Notes: generated from the sequence alone by a model not told the origin. Counted from the first letter of the stretch, positions 25,460 to 34,266 are shown. The stretch: DNA of 64,000 bases from an uncultured Aquimarina sp. (GCA_937958985.1 CALGLV010000007.1:20504-84503); one strand, 5' to 3'. Made by a program: numbers and translations.

Positions 25460-27946
25460 TTAAAATTTAAATTGTAAAACCGCATAAAAACTCCTGGGTG
25501 CCGAAGGTATAATTCCTGGCCCAGGATATCCTGTAGCTCTGCGTGTAAAATACTCTTTATCTAACAAATTATTTATACCTGTTTCAAGCTTCCATTTTTT
25601 GTAGGTATATTCTGTTGATAAATCAACTACTGAATACGCAGGTATTTCTCCAAAGAACCCCCCTGAAGGTGGAGTAATCGGTCTATTTAAAGCTTCTGAA
25701 AATTGAGTAGACACATAAGTATATTGCAAGCTTGATTTAAAGTTTTTATACCCCAGCTCTAAGCCTGTTTTTAAATTTAATTTTGGTATAAACTCAACTT
25801 CATTACCTACAATATCATTTCCTTGAAAAGCCTCTTGTGGTAAAAAAGATTCGCTATATTCTGAAGTTGTATAGGCTGTATTCAAAAACTGTTGCCAATG
25901 AAAATTAGAATTGTTCGGGAAAAACCAATTTGAAAAATTAGCTGTAATTAAAGATTCCACACCAAAAATTTGAGCAGAACCTACATTGGTTCTAAATATA
26001 ATTTCAGCGTTATTATCTAAACCAAGATTTCTTCCATCTATAGCCCTTGCTTCCCCAATTCTATTGTCGTACAATAACGAATATCCACTAAGGTCGTACC
26101 TTATAATATCATCTATTTCACCTCTAATACCCACATCAAATGTAAAACCTGTTTCATCGGTTATATTTTCATCTATTAATAAGTTAGGGCTATCAATTCT
26201 AATTTCATTAAAAGTTACTGACCTGTAGTTTTGAGAAAAATTAGCAAAAGCCTCAAACACTTTAGAGGGCTTGTAAGACACCCCAACTCCTAGTAATAAA
26301 AAATCACGCTCTCTTACAAAGTCTGTATCATCGGAATCTGACACAACTCTTTCTATACTTGTGGCACTGCTACGATTTTTTTTAATAAAAAAACCTTCGC
26401 TTTCTGTTTTTATATATTCATATCTAAACCCTGGAGTAACTGAAAGTGTATTTGTTAAATTAAAAATATGTTCCCCAAAAAGAGATAAATTAAGATTTGG
26501 GAAATCAAAATCAGATTCAGTTAATTCTGAATTTGGGAATCTTTCATTTTGAAAGCTGAAGTTTCTTTCGGTGCCATTGTCACCTATACCTTGCTGTGAT
26601 CTGTTTGCTGATTGGTAGTATTTAGCTCCAAGGAGCAATACTGCATTTTTACCTAGCAAACTGTATCGGGTAAGTACTCGTCCTTCTGCTCCCCAATTAT
26701 TAAATTCATCTACTAATAACTCTCTTTCTATTTCGTTATTATCTTCGGTACTAGCACTTCTCACTCGAAACCCTAGTGCTGTACGAGAAGCATCTAAAGT
26801 AAACACATTTAAACTAGCACGGACTTTTTTAGAAAATTCATGTTCTAATTTTAAATTTAGCAATAACCAATCTACCTGAAAATAATTTCGAGCTCGTAGA
26901 CTTACAAATGGGTCTTCGTCAAATTGATTGTCCGACAAACCTCCTGCTTGTTTCGCTAAGTACGTCAAGTACGTGCTTTCTAAAGTAACTTTAGTTTTAG
27001 GGGTAAATTGATACCCTATATTGGAGTAGAAGTTTTGAGAGTCAAAATCTGAATTAGGCCTAAATCCTTTCCCCTCTTTATGCTGAAAATAAGTGTAGTA
27101 ACTAAATTTATCGATAGTACCACTTAAACTAGTAAATGAATTAAACAAACCAAAGGAACCTACACCTTGTCGCGTTGTTAATTCCAATTCTTTTTTAGGG
27201 TTTGGTTGTTTTAATTTAAAATTTACTAAGCCTCCAAACTGCGTACCGTATTGTAACGATGCGGCTCCACGCACTACCTGAATTTCCTCCAAAGCCTCTA
27301 ATGGTGGTGTATAATAACTTTCAGGGTACCCTAACACATCGGCACTTATATCGTATCCGTTTTGGCGCGTATTAAAATTGGCCGATCTATTAGGGTCTAA
27401 CCCGCGACCACCAATATTAAGCTGAAGCCCAGCATCTTCCGTGTCGTAAATATTTAAACCCGCTACTTGTGCAAATGCTTGCCTTGGATTTCCTGAGGCC
27501 TTATTACTTATAAGCTGCTCTACTAAAACTACTTCCGTCTTTTTTCCTGCATATATAGCTGTCCCTTCAACATTTTTTAGTTTTTTGATTCCAAAAACTT
27601 TTTGCTTTTGCTGACTAATTACAACTTCATTTAATTGTTCTAAAAGTGGTTGTAATTCAACCTTAATAGAATTGGTAGTTATGGGGTTAATAGAAGTTTC
27701 GAAAATTTCGTAACCCAACTCTATAAAAACTATTGTTTGAGACACTCCATCCAATATAATACTGAATTTACCCTTAGCATTTGTATAAGTTGTTTTTGCG
27801 GAAGATTTACTATATACCTCAACACCTGGCAAAGGCTTAGATGTAATTTTATTTACTACCGTACCCGTAAACTGAACTTGCGAAAAAATAGTTTGCGAAA
27901 AAAAAAGCAAACCAATAATAATTTTATAAACCTTTGATTGTTTCAT
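25460..27946 (-). CDS. TonB-dependent outer membrane receptor (siderophore/ferric-citrate-like)
   Basis: An outer-membrane receptor of 828 residues when started at the ATG at 27946; this start gives a clean signal peptide, MKQSKVYKIIIGLLFFSQTIFSQ, whereas the ATG at 27991 would add 15 unlikely residues. After a carboxypeptidase-regulatory-like domain (about 25-100: FTGTVVNKITSKPLPGVEV) comes the plug (about 115-230, with GGRGLDPNRSANFNTRQ and VVRGAASLQYGTQFGGLVNF) and a 22-strand barrel ending in FYAVLQFKF with the terminal Phe needed for insertion. The plug pattern resembles FecA-type siderophore receptors. It is the last gene after the DUF4856, imelysin and HTTM genes and overlaps the HTTM stop by 23 bases, so iron or heme uptake is likely; the exact ligand is not known. 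Confidence 0.93.
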   Translation of the reverse strand: MKQSKVYKIIIGLLFFSQTIFSQVQFTGTVVNKITSKPLPGVEVYSKSSAKTTYTNAKGKFSIILDGVSQTIVFIELGYEIFETSINPITTNSIKVELQPLLEQLNEVVISQQKQKVFGIKKLKNVEGTAIYAGKKTEVVLVEQLISNKASGNPRQAFAQVAGLNIYDTEDAGLQLNIGGRGLDPNRSANFNTRQNGYDISADVLGYPESYYTPPLEALEEIQVVRGAASLQYGTQFGGLVNFKLKQPNPKKELELTTRQGVGSFGLFNSFTSLSGTIDKFSYYTYFQHKEGKGFRPNSDFDSQNFYSNIGYQFTPKTKVTLESTYLTYLAKQAGGLSDNQFDEDPFVSLRARNYFQVDWLLLNLKLEHEFSKKVRASLNVFTLDASRTALGFRVRSASTEDNNEIERELLVDEFNNWGAEGRVLTRYSLLGKNAVLLLGAKYYQSANRSQQGIGDNGTERNFSFQNERFPNSELTESDFDFPNLNLSLFGEHIFNLTNTLSVTPGFRYEYIKTESEGFFIKKNRSSATSIERVVSDSDDTDFVRERDFLLLGVGVSYKPSKVFEAFANFSQNYRSVTFNEIRIDSPNLLIDENITDETGFTFDVGIRGEIDDIIRYDLSGYSLLYDNRIGEARAIDGRNLGLDNNAEIIFRTNVGSAQIFGVESLITANFSNWFFPNNSNFHWQQFLNTAYTTSEYSESFLPQEAFQGNDIVGNEVEFIPKLNLKTGLELGYKNFKSSLQYTYVSTQFSEALNRPITPPSGGFFGEIPAYSVVDLSTEYTYKKWKLETGINNLLDKEYFTRRATGYPGPGIIPSAPRSFYAVLQFKF

Positions 27947-29291
27947 AAAAGGGTAAAATCCATTTTTTATGAGCAAACGAATCTTTTTCATTTGCTAAAT
28001 TAATTTTTGAATCGATAAACTCTTTATTGAGCCTACCGTTTAATGTTACGTAACTTTTCACATACACTTCTGGGCTTTTAATTCCTTCAGAAATGTAATG
28101 GTCTCTTAACATATGTGCGTACTGTACTATAAAATCGGGCTGAGTACTCATTTGTTTGATCTGAAAATCAGTCAAAAAATCGCTATTTCTAATATCAAAC
28201 TGTTTCCCGATTTCAGGATCTACAATAGTAAATATGCTTAATCCCACTTTTTCTATTAACATTACGCGCCATGAAAATCGATATCCTTCTTCTGTCCAAA
28301 ACAGCTCATTAGGATACATTAAATAACGCCAAGGCAAAAGTAATTGAATCGTGAAAAAAATAAGAAGTATTGGAGGTATTATTTTTTTACTTAAAGCCGA
28401 GTAAGCATAAGTTGTATTTGCTGTTTTGGCTGTAGTCAACAAAGCCCCTTTTAGTCTGAATATTTTAGTAAGTATAGCTAATATTTTTTGATGCACATTA
28501 GCCTCAAAAAATATCAATCCGCTAACAATCATTATATATGGAAACATTCCTATAGGAAATAACAAATGTGTTAATACATGAAATAGTACCACAAACACAT
28601 AAGCTATTTTTCGTGTTGGCTTGTAAAGCAAAAAGAAAACAATAAAAAGGTCGTATAACATTCCGAACCAGCTGAAAAAATAATGCATCCAATTGTACTG
28701 AAAGAAACCGCCTATTAATGGGAAATCTGTACGAGTACGTAACCATATTTTTATAGGCTGGGCTTCTAGTAACCAATCTGAATTTAATTTTGCTAAGCCT
28801 GCATATACATAAACTATGGCTAGTAATAGCTTAATGGCATCTACCGTCCAGCTTGGCACATAATTAGCTTTATTTTTTTTGTTTAAAAAACTATCGACAG
28901 AAAAATTCGCGTTTAAGGGCAAAAAAATCAACAGAAAACTAAGGATGCTTATAAAATAGTAATGGTTTAAATAAGTTGTTTTATCTATCAATTCGATATA
29001 TGTGAAGCTTAAAAAAAAAGTAACAATAGCCAATCGGTACTTATAGCCTACACAAATCATTAAAGCGGTTATTCCGCAAATAGCAAACAGTAAGTATGTC
29101 CACTCCCCTAAAGGTTGAATAAACTCAAAACCGTAATAAGAGAAGTGAAATTTGGGCTGTATGTATACAGAATCAATCCAACCATAAGACCAAAACCTTA
29201 CGATACTGATGAACATTAGTATTCCAAAAAAAATACGAAAGACAGCCAATGGAGCTGCCTTCGTTGTTTTATTTAGATAGTTTGAAATCAT
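27924..29291 (-). CDS. HTTM domain membrane protein (vitamin-K-dependent carboxylase-like)
   Basis: A 455-residue polytopic protein whose first 300 residues hold about seven to nine membrane segments (for example APLAVFRIFFGILMFISIVRF, PLGEWTYLLFAICGITALMI), matching the HTTM domain shared with vitamin K-dependent gamma-carboxylases. The conserved aromatic and charged stretch AIVYVYAGLAKLNSDWL (about 170) is present. The last 120 residues form a soluble region with FSWRVMLIEKVG and YISEGIKSPEVYVKSYVTLNG. Bacterial HTTM proteins have no agreed function. It lies between the imelysin lipoprotein (7 bases) and the TonB receptor (overlapping), so its job is tied to the iron-uptake unit, perhaps in the inner membrane. 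Confidence 0.85.
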   Translation of the reverse strand: MISNYLNKTTKAAPLAVFRIFFGILMFISIVRFWSYGWIDSVYIQPKFHFSYYGFEFIQPLGEWTYLLFAICGITALMICVGYKYRLAIVTFFLSFTYIELIDKTTYLNHYYFISILSFLLIFLPLNANFSVDSFLNKKNKANYVPSWTVDAIKLLLAIVYVYAGLAKLNSDWLLEAQPIKIWLRTRTDFPLIGGFFQYNWMHYFFSWFGMLYDLFIVFFLLYKPTRKIAYVFVVLFHVLTHLLFPIGMFPYIMIVSGLIFFEANVHQKILAILTKIFRLKGALLTTAKTANTTYAYSALSKKIIPPILLIFFTIQLLLPWRYLMYPNELFWTEEGYRFSWRVMLIEKVGLSIFTIVDPEIGKQFDIRNSDFLTDFQIKQMSTQPDFIVQYAHMLRDHYISEGIKSPEVYVKSYVTLNGRLNKEFIDSKINLANEKDSFAHKKWILPFYETIKGL

Positions 29292-29298
29292 ATATCAA

Positions 29299-30369
29299 TT
29301 AATCTCCGTCGTTATCTTGAAAAGTAATTGTTATGTTCAATATCGAAACTAAATCGACTTTTAACAATCTAACAATTTCTTGTAATGCATCACGAGCATC
29401 TAACATTTTTGAGTTATCTGTTGCTACTTGTTGTGCTAAATTAGCGTCAAGCGAATTGATAAGGTTTTGAGCTTCTAAAAACCTTAATCGTATTTGCGCA
29501 TCTAATCCTTCTTCACCTAAACCAACCAATACAGAAGATAAACTGGTGCTGTTTTCGCCAACTCCTATATAAAGTAATCTTGAACTTTCTAAAGCTTCTA
29601 ACAAAAGCCCTCTAGACTCCTCTGGCCTAAAAAAAGATTCTATAGTTTCTGGAGAAGGTGTACCGTCAAATTTACCAGTAGGAAAATCAATTTTACTCGA
29701 TCTTAATCTTTTTTCAAAATATTGAATATAACCATTTACAAAAATATCAATAAAACCATTTTGATTGGTAAATGAATCTGCAAAACCCGATCTCCAATCG
29801 TTATCAACTCGAATCGTTAGTGCTTCAATCCTATCAATTATTCTCGATAAAAAAGTGGTATAGTCTTCCGCATTGTTTCCCGTGTAAAAAGCAACTATTT
29901 CGGTATCGGTAGCCGCCAAACCATTTAACATATAATCAACCGCAGGAAATCCTTGGCGATCTTGAGTTAAAATGCTTTCTAAATTTTGATTCTCTTGATT
30001 TAAAATAAAATCAGTTACTCCATTTAAATTAAATGGATGAAGATTTAGGTTTTGAGCATAATTAATATCCTTCGCTAGACCAAAATCGTACTTAGCTACC
30101 GCTTGGTAGCTATTGTATGCCTGTAAATAAGAACTTCTTAAAGAAACTAAATTTGCTTCCGTTTTTTCAGCTATAAAAGCATCTTTACTTTCTCCTAAAG
30201 CTTCTACAGCTAATCGAAAAATAGCAAATTCAGGAAGTATATGATTTTCGACTACACTATTCAATAAAGAAACATCATTAAATTCAACGTTATTACTTCT
30301 TTCCTGTAATTCATCATCACAAGAAATTAAGCAAAAACAGGATATTAAAAACAAAGTCAATTTTTTCAT
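29299..30369 (-). CDS. Imelysin-family lipoprotein
   Basis: A 356-residue protein of the imelysin (insulin-cleaving metalloprotease-like) family, periplasmic or surface proteins linked to iron uptake. An upstream ATG at 30429 exists, but the start at 30369 gives a lipoprotein signal, MKKLTLFLISCFCLISC, with lipidated Cys17. The two-fold helical imelysin layout is recognisable from LRSSYLQAYNSYQAVAKYDFG, the FPAVDYMLNGL stretch typical of imelysins, and the repeat near NGFIDIFVNGYIQYFEKRL. The M75-type GxHxxE signature is not evident, as in many Bacteroidetes members. Second gene of the unit 31724 to 25460, 95 bases after the DUF4856 gene. Confidence 0.87.
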   Translation of the reverse strand: MKKLTLFLISCFCLISCDDELQERSNNVEFNDVSLLNSVVENHILPEFAIFRLAVEALGESKDAFIAEKTEANLVSLRSSYLQAYNSYQAVAKYDFGLAKDINYAQNLNLHPFNLNGVTDFILNQENQNLESILTQDRQGFPAVDYMLNGLAATDTEIVAFYTGNNAEDYTTFLSRIIDRIEALTIRVDNDWRSGFADSFTNQNGFIDIFVNGYIQYFEKRLRSSKIDFPTGKFDGTPSPETIESFFRPEESRGLLLEALESSRLLYIGVGENSTSLSSVLVGLGEEGLDAQIRLRFLEAQNLINSLDANLAQQVATDNSKMLDARDALQEIVRLLKVDLVSILNITITFQDNDGD

Positions 30370-30464
30370 ATGAGCTTTTTTTTGAGTTAACAAATTTAAT
30401 AATAAGCTTTGCAAAATTAGATTAAACAAAGCTTATTATTCTCACTATAATTAACACTTAACTA

Positions 30465-31724
30465 TTATTTTGCTGCAGCTGTAGATTCTGCTTGAGCAAC
30501 CGTAAAATCAAACCTTGAAGCAATAGTCTCAGCCATTGTATTTGCTATACTTAATTCATCTACTATAGACCAAAATCCATTATTAGCATCAAGCTGTGCT
30601 ATAAAAGCGTCAACCTCAGCCTTTGTAAAATAAGGCGCTCCTGTAGTTGGGTTATTTGTAAATTGGAGAGAATAAATAAATCCATAACCTTCAGACCAGT
30701 CATGAAAAGCAGTACCATCATTAACCGCTGTTGAACTAGAATCATCTATTTTTTTAACCCCTTGCTTTAAATAATATACAGCTCGTATACCTATTACTTC
30801 AGATAATTTTAAACGAATTATATCAGCTTGAATTTTTGAAGCCTCATAGTCCTTAGCAACAATTGCTGCTCTACCCGTTTTGAATGCTTGAAAAATATCA
30901 TCAGCTATACCTTCAAAATCAACATCACCTTCTACGCGTTGTACATATTTATATAAAAATTGATCAACAACAGTTTCAAGGTGTCTTGAATTTGGATTAG
31001 TTAATACATCTGTATCTGAAGCACCATACAAATATCCATAAGCTTCATCCCAAAAATGCTCTGCATCAGTATATGGTTTTCCTTCTGCTTTAACATCGTT
31101 ATCATTATTCTCCTGAACACTAGCTTCCTCTGTAAGGGTTAGGTAATCATTTACAATTTGATCTAAAGTAAATGCACCTATTAAACCTTTATTAAATGCT
31201 TGGTTTAACTCTAATCCTTTAGCATTAACAAAACGTGTACTTGTACTTTCAGATCCTAACTTCCCTACTACGCCAACGGTTGCAACAGGCACTTCTTCGT
31301 CGCTTGCATATTGCGACAATAAAATAGCTACTTGATCCGACACATAGCCATCAAAAGTACTTCGAATTTCAGCTTGATCAGCAGAACTTGCTACTGCTTC
31401 GCCAATTTTATTTTTAATTCTTTTAGTGTCGTTTAAAGATGTGTCTGTAAATCCTTGTCCTGTATTTAATTTTGAAAAAATACTTGATTCCGTAGCGTCG
31501 AAATCTAAAAAATCTTTTAAAATTTCTGCTCCTTGGTTTAAACGAGTTGTTTGTCCTCCGAAGCTTACTGTAGAAACACCTTCTTCATTTACAAATGTAT
31601 AATTTACAGGAACTTCAAATGCTACAGGTTCAGGCCCCGTCGCAACATCATTATCGTCGCTTGAGCTACATGAAGCTAAAATTAATGATGCAATACTTAA
31701 TCTTAAGAAATGATTGAATTTCAT
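30465..31724 (-). CDS. DUF4856 lipoprotein (imelysin-related)
   Basis: A 419-residue secreted lipoprotein with signal MKFNHFLRLSIASLILASC (Cys19 in LASC) and a Ser/Asp linker (SSSDDND). The body begins FEVPVNYTFVNEEGVSTVSF, the hallmark opening of DUF4856, and is otherwise helical with repeats such as EAYGYLYGASD and SEGYGFIYSLQFT, which mirror each other as in two-fold imelysin-like folds. DUF4856 genes regularly accompany imelysin genes and TonB receptors in Bacteroidetes, pointing to iron or heme capture at the surface. It is the first gene of the unit; a -7 element and operator-like repeats lie upstream. Confidence 0.87.
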   Translation of the reverse strand: MKFNHFLRLSIASLILASCSSSDDNDVATGPEPVAFEVPVNYTFVNEEGVSTVSFGGQTTRLNQGAEILKDFLDFDATESSIFSKLNTGQGFTDTSLNDTKRIKNKIGEAVASSADQAEIRSTFDGYVSDQVAILLSQYASDEEVPVATVGVVGKLGSESTSTRFVNAKGLELNQAFNKGLIGAFTLDQIVNDYLTLTEEASVQENNDNDVKAEGKPYTDAEHFWDEAYGYLYGASDTDVLTNPNSRHLETVVDQFLYKYVQRVEGDVDFEGIADDIFQAFKTGRAAIVAKDYEASKIQADIIRLKLSEVIGIRAVYYLKQGVKKIDDSSSTAVNDGTAFHDWSEGYGFIYSLQFTNNPTTGAPYFTKAEVDAFIAQLDANNGFWSIVDELSIANTMAETIASRFDFTVAQAESTAAAK

Positions 31725-31768
31725 TATATTTTATTTAGATTTAATTTTAATAACCTTAATTAGTGGTG

Positions 31769-31776
31769 CAAATATA
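31769..31776 (-). promoter_or_regulatory. -7 element (TATATTTG) for the DUF4856-imelysin-HTTM-TonB unit
   Basis: Minus-strand TATATTTG, a full consensus match, 45 bases before the DUF4856 ATG. It directly abuts a 12-base palindrome on its upstream side. Confidence 0.5.
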
Positions 31777-31787
31777 TTATGCATAAT
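31776..31787. promoter_or_regulatory. 12-base palindrome touching the iron-operon -7 element
   Basis: ATTATGCATAAT is a perfect palindrome immediately upstream of the -7 element, that is, in the spacer between -7 and -33 where a repressor would block polymerase. Whether it is used is unknown. Confidence 0.3.
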
Positions 31788-31802
31788 CATTCCAAACAAG
31801 CA

Positions 31803-31825
31803 TTATTTTAAATTATTCTAAATAA
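31803..31825. promoter_or_regulatory. AT-rich imperfect inverted repeat, candidate Fur-type operator
   Basis: The 23 bases begin TTATTTTAAATT and end ATTCTAAATAA; outer arms TTATTT and AAATAA pair exactly and the middle is a near-dyad. It lies about 40-60 bases upstream of the likely transcription start of the iron unit. The size and AT-rich dyad suit Fur-type operators, and iron genes are normal Fur targets, but the AT content means chance is a fair alternative. Confidence 0.3.
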
Positions 31826-31892
31826 AATTAACCTTTTAGTATTTTATTAATTAAACGAGTTATAAATAAAATTAATTTCAACTAAACATAAA

Positions 31893-31928
31893 AAAAACCT
31901 CATAAAATTTAAATTTTATGAGGTTTTT
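31893..31928 (-). terminator. Terminator after the heme-binding protein gene
   Basis: AAAAACCTCATAAAATTT is followed directly by its exact reverse complement, an 18-base perfect dyad with an A run to the left that is a T run on the minus strand. It lies 25 bases past the stop of the gene at 31953 and ends that transcript before the iron operon promoter. Confidence 0.8.
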
Positions 31929-31952
31929 AGATCAAATTCGTAATTAAGAAAG

Positions 31953-32393
31953 CTAGTCTTTATAAATTTCACTCCAATTAAGAAGTGTGTTTTTTTCAGC
32001 TGTTGATAATCCACCATGAATTAAGCTGTATAATTTTAAAGGCATTTCTCCCTCTTCTACCTCTTCGTATATTTCGGATAACTTGTGTAACTGCACATCT
32101 TCACTATGCCTTTTCCAATCAGAAAAGTTCAAATGCTCTTTACCTTCTTCTATATGGTGATTTATCACAAGGTTTAAAGCTCCTATAGATGCGTACCATG
32201 GGTATTGAGTATGATCGCTATGACAGTTATAGCAATTTTGTTTAAAAATAACTTCAACATCTTTTGGTAAGTCTACATAGGTTACAAAATCGGAAACACT
32301 CTCGTAGGAAGATACATTATCTTTTTTCACAAAAAATTGTAAGCCCACTAAAATTAGTATAACTGCTATTCCTATTATTTTTTTTACGTTCAT
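31953..32393 (-). CDS. Heme-binding domain protein (single c-type heme motif)
   Basis: A 146-residue membrane-anchored protein. The N-terminus (MNVKKIIGIAVILILVGLQFF) is a signal anchor. Residues 54-58 form CYNCH, a c-type heme attachment site, in NCYNCHSDHTQYPWY; the following YASIGALNLVINHHIEEGKEHLNF and the GEMPLKLYSLIHGG stretch are typical of the small haem-binding domain family of Bacteroidetes, in which a Met in EMP likely ligates the heme. It would face the periplasm and carry electrons or heme. It has its own -7 element and terminator. Proximity to the iron operon is suggestive only. Confidence 0.88.
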   Translation of the reverse strand: MNVKKIIGIAVILILVGLQFFVKKDNVSSYESVSDFVTYVDLPKDVEVIFKQNCYNCHSDHTQYPWYASIGALNLVINHHIEEGKEHLNFSDWKRHSEDVQLHKLSEIYEEVEEGEMPLKLYSLIHGGLSTAEKNTLLNWSEIYKD

Positions 32394-32409
32394 TTTATTT
32401 AAGTTTTAT

Positions 32410-32417
32410 CAAATGTA
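32410..32417 (-). promoter_or_regulatory. -7 element (TACATTTG) for the heme-binding protein gene
   Basis: Minus-strand TACATTTG matches TAnnTTTG, 16 bases before the ATG. A perfect 14-base AT palindrome, ATTATTTAAATAAT at 32433-32446, sits where the -33 element would be and could be an operator. Confidence 0.4.
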
Positions 32418-32460
32418 AAGTGAAATTTAAAAATTATTTAAATAATACTACTATTTTTAT

Positions 32461-32709
32461 TTAATCCAAAAATGACTTTGGAATTTCTTTTAGATGGAAA
32501 CCTAATGCTTAATCATAACACGAAAAATCGTTAGTCGGAATTAAACCAACACCAAGGTAAATCTCGAACTCACAATTCAGTTTTTTTTCATCTTTAACTT
32601 CCTCCTTTATAGATGTACGGTTTGCTACTTTTTTCCTGTACTGTTCAAGTACTTTCTTTAATTCTCGCTTTAATTCAATTCTTGAAAAACCTAATATATT
32701 AATTTTCAT
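32461..32709 (-). pseudogene. metE: Relic of metE (N-terminal end of cobalamin-independent methionine synthase)
   Basis: A 66-codon frame from ATG 32709 to TAA 32509 encodes a protein beginning MKINILGFSRIELKRELKKV and ending GLIPTNDFSCYD. These are the first 66 residues of MetE, whose family sequence runs [20 protein letters not shown] and then AGIDLLPVGDFAWYDHVL. The similarity continues past the stop in the same frame (ALGFHLKEIPKSFLD, to 32464), where family members have VL..SLLLG.IP; so the TAA replaces a Gln or His codon. Only about 80 of roughly 760 codons remain; the catalytic C-terminal domain is gone. The intact MetE would transfer a methyl group from methyltetrahydrofolate to homocysteine. 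The Lrp-type gene diverging from it is intact. Confidence 0.8.
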
Positions 32710-32863
32710 AATTACAGTTCTAAATTCTGCATAAATTTACACCTATCAAAAAATATATCTTAAACAAGGTAATTATTGAGTTAATAAACCTATTTTTATT
32801 TAAAAAATTAGTTTTATTAACTAAAATATATTTACAAAATATAATTGAACAGAAAAAAAAACT

Positions 32864-33325
32864 ATGCACCATTTAGATAAAACCGATATAAAACTGCTTA
32901 ATATACTTCAACACAATTCTAATATTACTACCAAAGAACTTGCTAGTAAAGTAAACTTATCTTCTACTCCTGTTTTTGAACGTGTCAAAAAACTTGAAAA
33001 ATCAGGATATATAAAAAAGTATGTTGCTATTCTTGATTCGCAGTCCTTAAACAAATCGCTAATTGTTTTTTGTAATATTACTTTAAAAGAACATACACGA
33101 AAAATTGGAAATCAGTTTGTAAAAGATATTAAATCCTTAAAAGAAGTTACAGAGTGCTATAATGTTTCTGGAGATTATGATTTTCTATTAAAAGTAGTTG
33201 TAGAGGACATGCAAGCTTATCAGAATTTTGTATTAAATCATTTAGGAGAAATAAAAAATATTGGAAGTGCTCACAGTACTTTTGTTATGGGAGAAATTAA
33301 AAATTCTTATGCGATACCTATTTAA
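32864..33325 (+). CDS. Lrp/AsnC-family transcriptional regulator
   Basis: A 153-residue regulator. A helix-turn-helix domain fills residues 4-55 (DIKLLNILQHNSNITTKELA, STPVFERVKKLEKSGYIKKY), followed by the RAM/ACT-like sensing domain (about 65-150: VFCNITLKEHTRK, EVTECYNVSGDYDFLLKVVV). Such proteins bind an amino acid and control transport or synthesis genes; the usual effectors are Leu, Met, Lys or Asn. It diverges from the metE relic with 154 bases between, so its ancestral target may have been metE; what it controls now is open. A weak TATATTTA at 32828 could be its -7 element. Confidence 0.92.
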   Translation: MHHLDKTDIKLLNILQHNSNITTKELASKVNLSSTPVFERVKKLEKSGYIKKYVAILDSQSLNKSLIVFCNITLKEHTRKIGNQFVKDIKSLKEVTECYNVSGDYDFLLKVVVEDMQAYQNFVLNHLGEIKNIGSAHSTFVMGEIKNSYAIPI

Positions 33326-33402
33326 ATAACTTTTAGAATATTGCGAACCGTTTTTAACTTGGCAACACCAAATGTTGGTTAACGAGCTTTTCTTATTTTA
33401 AC

Positions 33403-34266
33403 TTAATGGTATTTATTAAACAAAATTGTTGCCTGGTTGTGTGCCGATTCAAAACGCATCCAGTCAAATGTTTTTATTTTATTTTTTGTAGTTAAGTACG
33501 ATAGTATTTTTTCTGTAGGCATATTCCCTACCAACTCATCAATTGCCATTGGGCAACCTCCAAAACCTTGTATTGCTCCGTCAAACCGTTTACACCCGGC
33601 ATGGTATGCTGCATTAATTTTATCGTACCATGTATTGGGAGATGTGTGCAAATGAGCTCCAAATTCAATTTTAGGATATTGAGGTATTAAGGTTGAAAAC
33701 AGTTGTGTTATTGTTTTTGGAGAAGAAGAACCAACCGTATCGCTAAGCGATATGATAGTAACTCCCATTTGCACTAATTTAGAAACCCAACTGCTTACTA
33801 TTTCAGGGTTCCATGGGTCTCCATAAGGATTACCAAACCCCATACTTACATATACAACTACTTTCTTATGATACGTTTCGGCTATCTGTAAGATTTCCTG
33901 AAGTATTTCTTGAGATTCTGCGATTGTTTTATGTGTATTACGCATCTGAAAAATCTCGGATATTGAAAACGGATAACCTATATAATCTATTTGCTCAAAT
34001 TTACAAGCTTCCTTAGCTCCTCTTACATTTGCAACAATTGTAAGCAGCTTTGTTTTTGTTTTCGACAAATCTAACTGCTTTAAAACCTCAGCTGTATCAC
34101 TCATTTGAGGGATTGCTTTGGGCGAAACAAAACTCCCTACGTCTAAAGTGTGAAATCCACAATTTACGAGTAACTGCAAATATTGCAATTTAACTGCTGT
34201 AGGAATAAATGTTTTTACTCCTTGCATGGCATCCCGTGGGCATTCTATAAGTTTTATAGGATTCAT
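33403..34266 (-). CDS. Hydroxymethylglutaryl-CoA lyase
   Basis: A 287-residue TIM-barrel enzyme of the DRE-TIM family that splits 3-hydroxy-3-methylglutaryl-CoA into acetyl-CoA and acetoacetate, the last step of leucine breakdown. The substrate residues R11 and D12 are in ECPRDAMQGV, metal ligands H205 and H207 in GAHLHTSP, and the mobile active-site loop cysteine C238 in FGGCPMA, the family signature. SLSDTVGSSSP (about 173) is also typical. Length is normal. It begins exactly where the YjbQ stop ends (TAA then ATG), so the two are coupled. Other leucine catabolism genes are not in this window. Confidence 0.92.
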   Translation of the reverse strand: MNPIKLIECPRDAMQGVKTFIPTAVKLQYLQLLVNCGFHTLDVGSFVSPKAIPQMSDTAEVLKQLDLSKTKTKLLTIVANVRGAKEACKFEQIDYIGYPFSISEIFQMRNTHKTIAESQEILQEILQIAETYHKKVVVYVSMGFGNPYGDPWNPEIVSSWVSKLVQMGVTIISLSDTVGSSSPKTITQLFSTLIPQYPKIEFGAHLHTSPNTWYDKINAAYHAGCKRFDGAIQGFGGCPMAIDELVGNMPTEKILSYLTTKNKIKTFDWMRFESAHNQATILFNKYH

